Below are positions 7,613 through 14,449 of a stretch of DNA of 35,662 bases, in pieces; the stretch's first letter is position 1; every line of letters begins with the position of its first letter. The notes beneath the pieces were generated by a model. It had not been told where the DNA came from and searched no databases. It saw only the letters and a program-made list of their open reading frames with translations. The DNA is taken from positions 1 through 35,662 of the forward strand of contig DATLFP010000075.1 in the NCBI GenBank assembly GCA_035540955.1, in the 5' to 3' direction. Source of the DNA: DATLFP01 sp035540955 (GTDB taxonomy: Bacteria; Actinomycetota; Acidimicrobiia; Acidimicrobiales; CADCSY01). A program made the position numbers and the translations under genes.

Positions 7613-8032
7613 TCAGTCGTCGTCGGGCTTGCCCTGCCCTCGCCCCGGCCGGTCGCGGTCGTCCTCGTCCTCGTCGTCGTCCTCGTCGTCGTCTTCGTCT
7701 TCGTCCTCGTCTTCGTCGTCCGGCGGCGGTGCCTGCGTCGTCGTCGTGGTGATGAGGGCGAGCTGTGTCTCCACGAGCGCAGCGGCTTCGAGCACGCTGC
7801 CGGCGCCCTCCTCGGACAGCTCGCCGGCGGCTCGAAGATCCTCGACGGCCGTCCGGAGCTCTTGGAGCTTCGCCGAGGCCGAGTCCGGCTCGCCGGACTC
7901 GGCGAGGGACCGGATCTCCGCGACCCGAGGCGCCAGCGCGTCCCGGGCCGCATCGGAGACAGCAGGGTCGTCGCCACCGCACGCGCCGAGCACGACCATG
8001 CCGAGTGCGACCACGATCCGCCGGGCGCTCAC
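7613..8032 (-). CDS. Lipoprotein with polyacidic C-terminal tail
   Basis: 139 residues from GTG 8032-8030, overlapping the TGA of the kinase gene by 4 nt. The N-terminus VSARRIVVALGMVVLGACGG is a type II signal peptide with lipobox LGAC, so the mature protein should be lipid-anchored outside the membrane. Next comes a helical, Ala/Glu/Leu-rich domain (SDAARDALAPRVAEIRSLAE, then LQELRTAVEDLRAAGELSEE), a Thr-rich linker (TTTTTQAPPP) and an Asp/Glu run of about 24 residues ending in a Pro/Gly/Lys/Asp tail. The tail could bind divalent cations or basic partners (inference). Coupling to a receptor-like kinase suggests a sensory partner. The longer frame upstream of 8032 is shadow. Confidence 0.8.
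   Translation of the reverse strand: MSARRIVVALGMVVLGACGGDDPAVSDAARDALAPRVAEIRSLAESGEPDSASAKLQELRTAVEDLRAAGELSEEGAGSVLEAAALVETQLALITTTTTQAPPPDDEDEDEDEDDDEDDDEDEDDRDRPGRGQGKPDDD
7658..7720. repeat. Trinucleotide repeat tract (GTC/CTC/TTC) encoding an acidic tail
   Basis: About 63 bp of near-pure plus-strand triplets (GTC, CTC, TTC) encode the Asp/Glu run of the lipoprotein on the minus strand. Such tracts expand and contract by slippage in multiples of three, so tail length may vary among strains without breaking the frame. Confidence 0.85.
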
Positions 8033-9201
8033 GGCTGCACCGCCTCCTCGAGCTCGACGATGGCATCGTCCAGAGGGGCGGGAAGCGGGCTCGTTACAAC
8101 CGTCGTGCTCGGCGGCGCGTCGAACCGGCTGCCACCGGGCAGCATCAAGTACGACGCTAGGGCGACGATGAGCACGGCGGCGACGACGACGATGGCCTGA
8201 CGTTCGTGGGACTGACGGGCGTGCCACCACGACGTTGGCTCACGAACGGCAACGGGTGCCTCGAACGCGACGACCGGGAGCGCCTCCGTCGCCGCTCCGC
8301 GCCGCGTCGAGTTCACGGTCGCATCCTGCAGAGAGCTCGACGCGAGCAGTCCCACCATCTCGGCCGCGGACTGCGGTCGGTCCTCCGGGTCGCGGGCCAT
8401 CGTTTGGTCAACGGCCGCAGCCATGTCGGCGTCGAGCGCTGGGAGCAGCTCTCGGATCGGTGCGGGCTGCGATGCGTGGATGGCCATGGCCACCGCCATC
8501 GGCGTGTCACCGCCGAACGGTTTGACGCCCGAGAGCGCCTCGTACAGAACGACTCCCAGGGCGTAGAGATCGCTGAGGTGCGTCGCCGGCAACCCGGACA
8601 GCCGCTCCGGCGCCAAGTACGCAGGCGTCCCGACGATCGTGCCGGCCACGGTGTGATCGAGACCCTCGGCCGACTTCGCGATCCCGAAGTCCGCGAGCTT
8701 CAGTCGCCCTGCCTCCGTGAGCAGGATGTTCGCCGGCTTTACGTCACGGTGGATGACGCCGATCCGGTGCGCGGCGTCGAGGGCGCCGCCGATCTCGATC
8801 GCCACCTCGCGCACACGACCCTCCGACAGCGGTCCTTCCGCCATTTCGTCCGCGAGCGTGCGGCCGGGGAGCCGCTCCATCACGAGGTACGGCGTGCCCT
8901 CCCACTCCCCGCTGTCGAACACGGTGACGATCGCGTGGTGCGACAGCTGTGCCGCGGACTTGGCCTCGTCCTCGAATCGCGAGCGAACGGCATCGTCCGC
9001 AGCCAGATCGGGTCGCAGGAGCTTGACCGCCACCTCCCGACCAAGTCGGAGGTCTCGGGCCGCGTGCACCACACCCATCGCCCCGCGTCCAATGACGGAG
9101 CCGATCTCGAACCGGCCATCGATCACGTCCGCGCCCGGCGTCGTCTCCAGGGAACCAGTCTCGCATGGCGCCTGCTGTCGCCGTAGGCCCGTCGCTAGCA
9201 C
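8029..9201 (-). CDS. PknB-like transmembrane Ser/Thr protein kinase
   Basis: 390 residues. A cytosolic Hanks-type kinase domain spans about residues 29-285, with the glycine loop GRGAMGVV, AVKLL (ATP-anchoring Lys), HRDVKPANILL (catalytic loop) and DFGIA (Mg-binding). A juxtamembrane linker precedes one transmembrane helix (AIVVVAAVLIVALASYLML), then a short extracellular tail of about 40 residues ending PLDDAIVELEEAVQP. There are no PASTA repeats. The short tail is not an obvious ligand-binding domain, so sensing may go through the lipoprotein encoded in overlap just downstream (inference). Start is GTG 9201-9199, but a nearer internal start is possible. It is transcribed in the same direction as the integrase, 34 bp downstream of it. 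Confidence 0.93.
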   Translation of the reverse strand: MLATGLRRQQAPCETGSLETTPGADVIDGRFEIGSVIGRGAMGVVHAARDLRLGREVAVKLLRPDLAADDAVRSRFEDEAKSAAQLSHHAIVTVFDSGEWEGTPYLVMERLPGRTLADEMAEGPLSEGRVREVAIEIGGALDAAHRIGVIHRDVKPANILLTEAGRLKLADFGIAKSAEGLDHTVAGTIVGTPAYLAPERLSGLPATHLSDLYALGVVLYEALSGVKPFGGDTPMAVAMAIHASQPAPIRELLPALDADMAAAVDQTMARDPEDRPQSAAEMVGLLASSSLQDATVNSTRRGAATEALPVVAFEAPVAVREPTSWWHARQSHERQAIVVVAAVLIVALASYLMLPGGSRFDAPPSTTVVTSPLPAPLDDAIVELEEAVQP

Positions 9202-9235
9202 CAGTCAGCGACCGATAGCCCCCGCACCGGTTGGC

Positions 9236-10477
9236 CTACCAGTCTTCAGTTGCGGTGTTGGCTGCTTGGTCGGCGTCGCCGCGGACGCCGATGTATCGGC
9301 GGATGGTGAAGTTGGGGTCCGCGTGGCCGAGCTTGTCGGCGACGATGGCTGGGTCGAGCTTGAGGTCGAAGAGCATCCAGCAGGCGGCGACGTGGCGGAG
9401 GTCGTGGGGGGTCCATTTGGCTGAGCCGGTCCATCGCCATCCCTTGTTCTTCTCGCCGTAGCCAGTTGACCGTGTGAGGGGTGTCTCCATGGGCCACCCG
9501 GCGGCGTCGGCGGCTCGCACCCAGATGGGTTGGTAGTTGGACCGGCGGACGATCTCGCCGGTGGCGGTGGGGAACAGGAGCCCTTCGGGTCCGTAAGCTC
9601 GTGCGGTGCGCTCGACGAGCGCTTCGAGCTCGGCGGTGAGACTTTTCGGGAAGATCGTGGTCCGGGTCTTGCCGTTCTTCGGGGTCTTGAGCGTGGCGGG
9701 CCCGCGGGTGGGTTGTTCGACGGCGCGGCGCACGCGCACGACGCGAGGTGCGAAGCTGATGTCGCGGGCTTGGAGCGCGATGAGCTCACCCCAGCGGACA
9801 CCGGACCGGTGGGCGAGCCGCATCGCCGTGGCCCACCTCGGATGTCCGAGCTGCTCGAGCGCGGCGAAGAGCCGGTCGCAGTCTTCGTCGGTGGGGAGGC
9901 TGGAGCGGGGGACGTAGACGGTGGCGGCGCCTTGGATGCTGGAGCGCTTGGCGTAGCGGACGGTCCAGAGCGGGTCTTCGCTCTGAGCGGTGAGCCACCG
10001 GAGCCGCCTCGCGTGGGTGACGAGCGCGCGCATGGCGGCGCCGACGTCCTGCACGGTCGCGTCGGAGCAGCCGGCGGCGCGGGCGGAGGTGATGACTGCG
10101 GCGGAGTCGGCGGGGGTCCAGGCGGTGACGGTCTTGTCGGCGATGTGGGGGAGCACCCACCGTCGCAGCACGTAGGTCTGCTTCTCCCGGAACCGTGTCG
10201 ACAGCCCGGCAAGGTGATCCGCGGTGTACCGGTCGGCGAGGCGGGCGACGGTTCGGACGTCGCCGTCGGGGTCGCGGATCGGTGCGGCTTGGGCGAGGAA
10301 CTGCTCGAGTTCGCGGGCTTTGGTACGCGCATCTTCTTCTGTGCGGCACTTCAGGAACACGCGCTGGCCGGCGGTGTCGGTGGTGACCACCCGGTACCGG
10401 GTCTCGCCCGATGAGGGCGCGTAGATGCGGGTGCCGTGCTCGAACTGGGCGAGCGGCTTCTTGCGGTAGGTGGGCAT
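9236..10477 (-). CDS. Tyrosine-type site-specific integrase
   Basis: 413 residues, full length for an actinobacterial island or phage integrase. An N-terminal arm-binding region (MPTYRKKPLAQFEHGTRIYA) is followed by a SAM-like core-binding domain (residues about 70-160) and the catalytic domain. The catalytic Arg is in RSGVRWGELIAL, HxxR is in PHDLRHVAACWML, the second His is in LGHADPNF, and the nucleophile Tyr is in IRRYIGV. Start ATG 10477-10475 is the first Met that begins a normal arm domain. The gene reads away from the tRNA-Gly 3' sequence 159 bp upstream, the usual int-att arrangement. It looks intact and is the only complete recombinase here, so it may still mobilise an element. A relic of a close relative lies at 6540-6738. 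Confidence 0.95.
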   Translation of the reverse strand: MPTYRKKPLAQFEHGTRIYAPSSGETRYRVVTTDTAGQRVFLKCRTEEDARTKARELEQFLAQAAPIRDPDGDVRTVARLADRYTADHLAGLSTRFREKQTYVLRRWVLPHIADKTVTAWTPADSAAVITSARAAGCSDATVQDVGAAMRALVTHARRLRWLTAQSEDPLWTVRYAKRSSIQGAATVYVPRSSLPTDEDCDRLFAALEQLGHPRWATAMRLAHRSGVRWGELIALQARDISFAPRVVRVRRAVEQPTRGPATLKTPKNGKTRTTIFPKSLTAELEALVERTARAYGPEGLLFPTATGEIVRRSNYQPIWVRAADAAGWPMETPLTRSTGYGEKNKGWRWTGSAKWTPHDLRHVAACWMLFDLKLDPAIVADKLGHADPNFTIRRYIGVRGDADQAANTATEDW

Positions 10478-10541
10478 GGCTCGGGACCACCTCGTGGACG
10501 CAGCGCAACGCGCTGGACGGATGGCCGCCGACGGGAAACTT

Positions 10542-10629
10542 GTGCCCGATTTTCGTGCCCGGCAGCGAGAGCACGTGCCCAAAAACGTAGCGCGACCAGC
10601 GGCTTCAGGTCACCAGGCGGTTGTGCCCG
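10542..10629. repeat. Four GTGCCC(G/A) direct repeats between int and att core
   Basis: GTGCCCG or GTGCCCA occurs at 10542, 10555, 10575 and 10623, all in the same orientation, between the integrase start and the 44-bp tRNA-derived core. Clustered short direct repeats beside a core site are the usual look of arm-type integrase binding sites. This is inference from pattern and position. Confidence 0.45.
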
Positions 10630-10635
10630 GTGCCA

Positions 10636-10679
10636 TTGCCAAGGTGAGGGTCGCGGGTTCGAATCCCGTCGTCCGCTCT
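10636..10679 (+). repeat. att-like 3' fragment of tRNA-Gly(GCC), left copy
   Basis: The 44 bp run from the anticodon loop (TTGCCAA, anticodon GCC) through the T-arm (GCGGG TTCGAAT CCCGT) to the acceptor 3' strand (CGTCCGC) and discriminator T. The upstream sequence has no D-arm and no matching GCGGACG 5' strand, so it is not a functional tRNA. It is identical to 24790-24833. A tRNA 3' end beginning at the anticodon loop is the classical crossover target of tyrosine integrases. Confidence 0.9.
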
Positions 10680-10685
10680 CGCGAG

Positions 10686-10708
10686 AGGCCCTGCTCAGCA
10701 GGGCCTTT
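10686..10708 (+). terminator. Rho-independent terminator after the left tRNA fragment
   Basis: AGGCCCTGC (10686-10694) pairs with GCAGGGCCT (10698-10706) around a 3-nt loop, followed by TT and CGTG. A short T tract makes it moderate. It starts 7 bases after the tRNA fragment, as a natural tRNA terminator would. Confidence 0.7.
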
Positions 10709-10993
10709 CGTGCGTCTGACCTGCGGTTTCGTTTGCAGAGTGGGTCCTCGTTGCTCTACCGAGCCGTACCACGCAGTCACGTGCCGTGGCGGCCTGTACC
10801 ACCCCATTCTGTGTCCGGATCTGTGTCCGGCGCGGGACTCGAGTTGTCGAGTCGTCGCGGATTCTCTTCACGATCGAGGTGCCCCAGCTCGACGAGCACT
10901 CGGCGCGCCTCGTCCTCGGGCAGTGGTGCGGCTCCGACCGGAACTCGGAAGCGGCTGCCCCGTCACGCTCGCCGACGACGCCCAAGTGCTGAC

Positions 10994-11039
10994 TTGCACT
11001 TCTCAGTTCTGTACGTACAATCGTCCGTACAGGAGGAGG
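10994..11039 (+). promoter_or_regulatory. Promoter, operator and RBS of the toxin-antitoxin operon
   Basis: TTGCAC (-35, 10994-10999), a 16-nt spacer and TACAAT (-10, 11016-11021) form a near-consensus promoter. The inverted repeat CTGTACG (11009-11015) / CGTACAG (11026-11032) encloses the -10, so a repressor bound there would block polymerase. AGGAGGAGG at 11031-11039 is an ideal ribosome site for ATG 11044. This layout is typical of antitoxin autoregulation by ribbon-helix-helix proteins. Confidence 0.8.
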
Positions 11040-11043
11040 AGCG

Positions 11044-11319
11044 ATGAAGACGAAGGACCGGCGGAGGGAGTTTCGCCTCAGCGCTGAGGACGAGCAGTTG
11101 ATCACCGAGGCCGCTGCGCTCGCAGGCGTGTCGTTCACCGGGTTCGTCCTCGACGAGGCGCTGGCGCGTGCTCGCGAGATCGTCGAGTCTCATCGCGCGA
11201 TCACGCTTCCCGACGAGGCATACGAGCGGTTCCTCGAAGCGCTCGACGCGCCACCGGAGCGCAACCCCGCCCTCGTCGAGCTGGCGAAGCGAGCGAAGCG
11301 TTTCCGTCGCGTGTCGTAG
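11044..11319 (+). CDS. DUF1778 (TacA-like) ribbon-helix-helix antitoxin
   Basis: 91 residues. The N-terminal ribbon-helix-helix DNA-binding part (REFRLSAEDEQLITEAAALA, then GVSFTGFVLDEALARA) precedes a C-terminal toxin-wrapping segment (ITLPDEAYERFLEALDAPPE). This is the DUF1778 family, antitoxins paired with GNAT acetyltransferase toxins such as TacT/AtaT. Family knowledge says the antitoxin neutralises the toxin and represses its own promoter; the inverted repeat over the -10 box fits. The stop overlaps the toxin start by one base (TAGTG). Confidence 0.93.
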   Translation: MKTKDRRREFRLSAEDEQLITEAAALAGVSFTGFVLDEALARAREIVESHRAITLPDEAYERFLEALDAPPERNPALVELAKRAKRFRRVS

Positions 11320-11831
11320 TGCGGGTCGAACGTCTCGAAGAAGTCCACGACCGCGGTTCGTTTCGCTGTGGGAACGAATCGATGGACCGATGGTTCGCGG
11401 AGCACGCGTGGGTGGCGCAGCGCCAGGACTCCGCCAGGACGTTCGTGCTGATCGACGACGCTGACCGCGTCGTCGGCTTCTACAGCCTGGCAATGGGGAG
11501 CGTCGAGAAGGGGGTCGCGCCGTCCCGACTCGTTCGGGGACTGCCGCGACACCCCGTTCCGATGGTTCTCCTGGCGCGTCTCGCGATCGACGAGTCAGCT
11601 CAAGGTGCGGGCCTCGGCAAGAGTCTCTTGTTCGAGGCGCTGCACCGCGCAGCGTTGGCTGCTGAGCACGCGGCAGCGCGTCTAATCGCGGTCGACCCCG
11701 TCGACGAGGATGCTCGGCGCTTCTACCTGCGGTGGGGGTTCGCTCCGGTTGAAGGCGACGTGGGCGGCCGGCTCTTCGTCCGGACCAGGGATGCGCTTGC
11801 TTCGTTCCCGGCTGATTATGGGACTGAGTAG
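11319..11831 (+). CDS. GNAT-family acetyltransferase toxin (TacT/AtaT-like)
   Basis: 170 residues from GTG 11319, overlapping the antitoxin stop by one base. The GNAT core is visible: LARLAIDESAQGAGLGKSLL is the acetyl-CoA pyrophosphate-binding loop (Q-G-A-G-L-G), followed by AARLIAVDPVDEDARRFYLR and WGF with the conserved tyrosine. N-terminal CGNESMDRWFAEHA is characteristic of this toxin group. Family toxins acetylate the amino group of charged tRNAs and block translation. Location just inside the island's left boundary suits a stabilisation module that penalises loss of the element (inference). Confidence 0.93.
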   Translation: MRVERLEEVHDRGSFRCGNESMDRWFAEHAWVAQRQDSARTFVLIDDADRVVGFYSLAMGSVEKGVAPSRLVRGLPRHPVPMVLLARLAIDESAQGAGLGKSLLFEALHRAALAAEHAAARLIAVDPVDEDARRFYLRWGFAPVEGDVGGRLFVRTRDALASFPADYGTE

Positions 11832-11970
11832 GTGCAGATCCGAACTGAAGCGCCCCCGGGTCTGTAGGGGCTCCACTGAACCCGGCGCGCTTCACCGCCA
11901 CGGCGTCGTCGAGTGTCGCCCTGGAGTGGCTCTCGCTCTCGGGAGGGATGACCGGTGGTCGCGCATGTGC

Positions 11971-11995
11971 GGGGCCGGTGATGGGTAGCGGCCCC
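11971..11995 (+). promoter_or_regulatory. Hairpin abutting the ribosome site of the Nramp-like gene
   Basis: GGGGCCG (11971-11977) pairs with CGGCCCC (11989-11995) around an 11-nt loop. GAGG (11996-11999), the best Shine-Dalgarno for ATG 12008, follows directly. It may influence translation or be a protein site; function is inferred only. Confidence 0.35.
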
Positions 11996-12007
11996 GAGGC
12001 GAGCTGC

Positions 12008-13441
12008 ATGGCACCGACGACCAAGACTCGACCTGACCAATCCGCCCGCGCGGAGGCCGACCGGCCACCCCGGCGGTGGGCGGCCGTGCTCTGGTTCGGT
12101 CCCGGGCTCATCTGGATGATCTCGTCGGTGGGGTCGGGGTCAGTGCTCTTCACGCCGCGCGTCGGGTCGAGGTTCGGCTACGCGCTGCTCTGGCTGGCCG
12201 TGGTGACCGTGTTCCTGATGTGGGCGATGATCAAGGAGGTGGGCCGGTACACCGTGGTGACCGGCCGGACCATCCTCGACGGCTTCCGAGACATTCCCGG
12301 ACCACGGCACTGGGCTCTCTGGGCGATCTTCCTGCCCCAGCTTGCCGCTGCTGTGGTGACCATCGCCGGCATCGCCAGCCTCGTCGGCAGCGCCCTCGTG
12401 GTCCTCCTGCCGGGTCCGCACCTCGCCTACGCCATCGGACTCACCGTGGTCTCAGCGGTCCTCGTGGTCAGCGGCCGCTACCACCGCGTCGAGCGGATCA
12501 CCATCGCCTTGTCGGGAGTGCTGGTGGCGGCGGTGATGGCGGCCGCGGCCAGTGTCGCCCCCCGGCCGTCGCGGGTGATGCGCGGGATGGTCCCGGCGGT
12601 GCCCGACGACTTCGACCTCTACTTCGTGCTCCCGTGGGTCGGCTTCATCCTGGCGGGGGCCGCCGGGATCATGTGGTTCTCGTACTGGGTCGCCGCCCGC
12701 GGCTTCGGAGGTCCCGTCACCGGCAAGGTCCACGACGCTGATGGCAGCGACGGCAGCGGTTCTCCCGAGGAGCGGACCGCTCGCCTGCAGAGCTGGAACC
12801 GCCTCATGACGTCGGTAGCCGCGGTCGGCACGATCGGCGGCGGGCTTGTGATCGTCTCCTTCCTGATCCTCGGGACCGAATTGCTACGACCGGAGGGTCT
12901 GGTACCCGAAGGCATCGACGTGGCACGCGACCTGAGCCTGTTGCTGAGCGAGGTCTGGGGCCAGGTCGGCGAGTGGCTCCTCATCGTCGGCGTGGTGGTG
13001 GCGCTGTGGGGCACCATCCTCGCCAATCAGGACGGGTGGGGAAGGACCTTCGCCGACGCCACGATCATGTTGACGGCGCTCGACACCGAACGCCCATCGA
13101 GGTTGGGTCGACGGCTGCGGACCATCGGGCGTAGGGCCAACATCGACCTGTGCGACCGGGCGACGCTCAAGAACGCCTACGCCGTCGTTGCCACCACCGC
13201 GGTGCCCGTGCTGGCGCTCTTCCTCGTGCGCGATCCGGTCGAGATCCTGTCGGTCGGCGGCATCATCGCAGCGGTGCACACCCCGGTGGTGGTGGCCCTC
13301 GTGCTGACACTGAACCGCCAGCTCCCGGCGCCACTCCGACCCACGTGGCCGTCGATCACGGTGCTGGCCCTGGCCGGTCTCTGGTACGGGCTCTTCGCCG
13401 CGGTCTACCTACTCGACCTCGTGGGCCTCCGCCTCACCTGA
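12008..13441 (+). CDS. Divergent Nramp-family (Mn/Fe transporter-like) membrane protein
   Basis: About 477 residues with roughly 10-11 hydrophobic segments in Nramp/LeuT-fold order. TM1 reads GPGLIWMISSVGSGSVLFTP and TM6 IMWFSYWVAARGFGGP. In true Nramp metal transporters TM1 carries Asp-Pro-Gly-Asn and TM6 Met-Pro-His; both metal-ligand motifs are absent here, so transport of Mn or Fe is doubtful and another ion or solute is possible. A soluble Asp/Gly/Ser-rich loop (DADGSDGSGSPEE) follows TM6. Start ATG 12008 has GAGG at good spacing; ATG 11948 is in frame but its SD is too close. It is a single gene, with a hairpin just upstream. Confidence 0.8.
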   Translation: MAPTTKTRPDQSARAEADRPPRRWAAVLWFGPGLIWMISSVGSGSVLFTPRVGSRFGYALLWLAVVTVFLMWAMIKEVGRYTVVTGRTILDGFRDIPGPRHWALWAIFLPQLAAAVVTIAGIASLVGSALVVLLPGPHLAYAIGLTVVSAVLVVSGRYHRVERITIALSGVLVAAVMAAAASVAPRPSRVMRGMVPAVPDDFDLYFVLPWVGFILAGAAGIMWFSYWVAARGFGGPVTGKVHDADGSDGSGSPEERTARLQSWNRLMTSVAAVGTIGGGLVIVSFLILGTELLRPEGLVPEGIDVARDLSLLLSEVWGQVGEWLLIVGVVVALWGTILANQDGWGRTFADATIMLTALDTERPSRLGRRLRTIGRRANIDLCDRATLKNAYAVVATTAVPVLALFLVRDPVEILSVGGIIAAVHTPVVVALVLTLNRQLPAPLRPTWPSITVLALAGLWYGLFAAVYLLDLVGLRLT

Positions 13442-13494
13442 ACCTCCAGCACGTTGCTGCGGCCAGCGGGAGTCGTGGTCGGGTCTCGGCTCGG

Positions 13495-13569
13495 CGCGTG
13501 CTCGCGGACCAGGCCGAGTTCGCCCTCGACGCGGAATCAGCGGCGGCGTGGGACACGGTCAACCGCCGC
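13495..13569 (+). pseudogene. Possible DUF1778 antitoxin C-terminal remnant
   Basis: One frame reads RVLADQAEFALDAESAAAWD followed by TVNRR. This resembles the C-terminal half of many DUF1778 antitoxins (…VLADRxxFxLDxxxWxxF…). There is no start codon, no ribbon-helix-helix part and no GNAT gene after it. The surrounding 13442-13698 holds nothing else recognisable. Short, so the assignment is tentative. Confidence 0.3.
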
Positions 13570-13698
13570 GACGAGTGCCGCGGCAAGGGTCGATTGGCGG
13601 GCGTCGGCGCACCCGGAGGACGACGACCATCATCACTCGATCGTGGACTCTCCTGGCCGGCGCGCGGGATGCGGCCTCGTGTCGGCCATGATCAATCG

Positions 13699-14080
13699 GT
13701 GAGCAGACCGGCCCGCAGCGCAGCGGGGACGATGCCGCCGGTGTGGGCCAATCCGACGCGGGTGGTGCTCGTGGCGGCGATCGTGAGCGAGCTCGTCAGC
13801 GCCCCGGGCCAGACGGTCGGCGTTTCCGTGTTCGTGGATTACCTCATCGCCGACCTCGACATCAGCCGGTCCCAGCTGGCCACGGCGTACCTCATCGGAA
13901 CGGCCACCGGCGCGCTGTCGATGCCGTTCGCAGGCCGCCCCCTCGATCGCCGCGGGCTGCGGTGGGCGACGACGGCCTTCGGGGCCGCGTTCGCCGCCGT
14001 GTTCGTCGCGATGGCGGGCATGACGGGGCTGGTCACGCTCACGATCGGGTTTGCGCTCACCAGGATGCTCGGCCAGGGCA
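13699..14080 (+). pseudogene. MFS transporter, N-terminal fragment
   Basis: From GTG 13699 (or ATG 13732) the frame encodes an MFS N-terminus. TM1 is VVLVAAIVSELVSAPGQTVG, then VFVDYLIADLDISRSQLATA, then FAGRPLDRRGLR, the loop 2-3 signature of the superfamily, TM3, and IGFALTRMLGQG. After about 14080 the family sequence stops and unrelated residues follow, so only about 3-4 of 12 helices remain. It is a truncated relic joined to an antisense ANTAR fragment. Confidence 0.75.
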
Positions 14081-14111
14081 GGACCGCAGCCCGGGCTGTT
14101 CTCCGGGTAGG

Positions 14112-14252
14112 TCAGTTCGTTGGCACGAACTGCGTGCGGCGGGCGGTGATGTCAGCGGCGACCGCGTCCAGCGAGTCCCCGCTTGCGTCGGCTGCAACCA
14201 TCAGTTGCATGGCTGCAGCTTCGAGCGAGTCGCTGATCTGCACCGAGATCAT
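14112..14252 (-). pseudogene. ANTAR-domain remnant
   Basis: ATG 14252-14250 to TGA 14114-14112 encodes 46 residues: MISVQISDSLEAAAMQLMVA then ADASGDSLDAVAADI and TARRTQFVP. This matches the C-terminal part of the ANTAR RNA-binding domain found in GAF-ANTAR regulators (G-M-[VI]-S-V-Q … L … A … SL … VA … I … RR … F). The upstream part of the domain and any GAF sensor are missing or out of frame. It is most likely a decayed fragment rather than a working antiterminator. Confidence 0.55.
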
Positions 14253-14449
14253 TCCGACCGTTGATGAACCTGCGGATTCAGGCCGAGCATTCGTGAGAAG
14301 TCGAGCGTGCGAGCTGCCATGGCGAACTCCTGACCGTTGGATCGTCGCCGGGGTCTCGAGCGCTTGGTTGACCTTCAGGGTACCGCGGCCTCGAAGGAAT
14401 CCGATTCGGGTAAGGCTGCAGGGCTTGGCGTCGCACGATCGGAGATGCA

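Noticed and set aside
7404..8171. 255-aa plus-strand ORF with a long poly-serine run
   Set aside because: It is the antisense of the polyacidic triplet tract; the minus strand has signal peptide, lipobox and operon overlap.
9205..10332. 375-aa Pro/Ser/Thr-rich minus-strand ORF
   Set aside because: Shifted-frame shadow of the intact integrase, with composition unlike a real protein.
10808..10830. Tandem TCTGTGTCCGG repeat
   Set aside because: Only two copies in gene-poor DNA with no link to a gene or the att site; probably chance or slippage.
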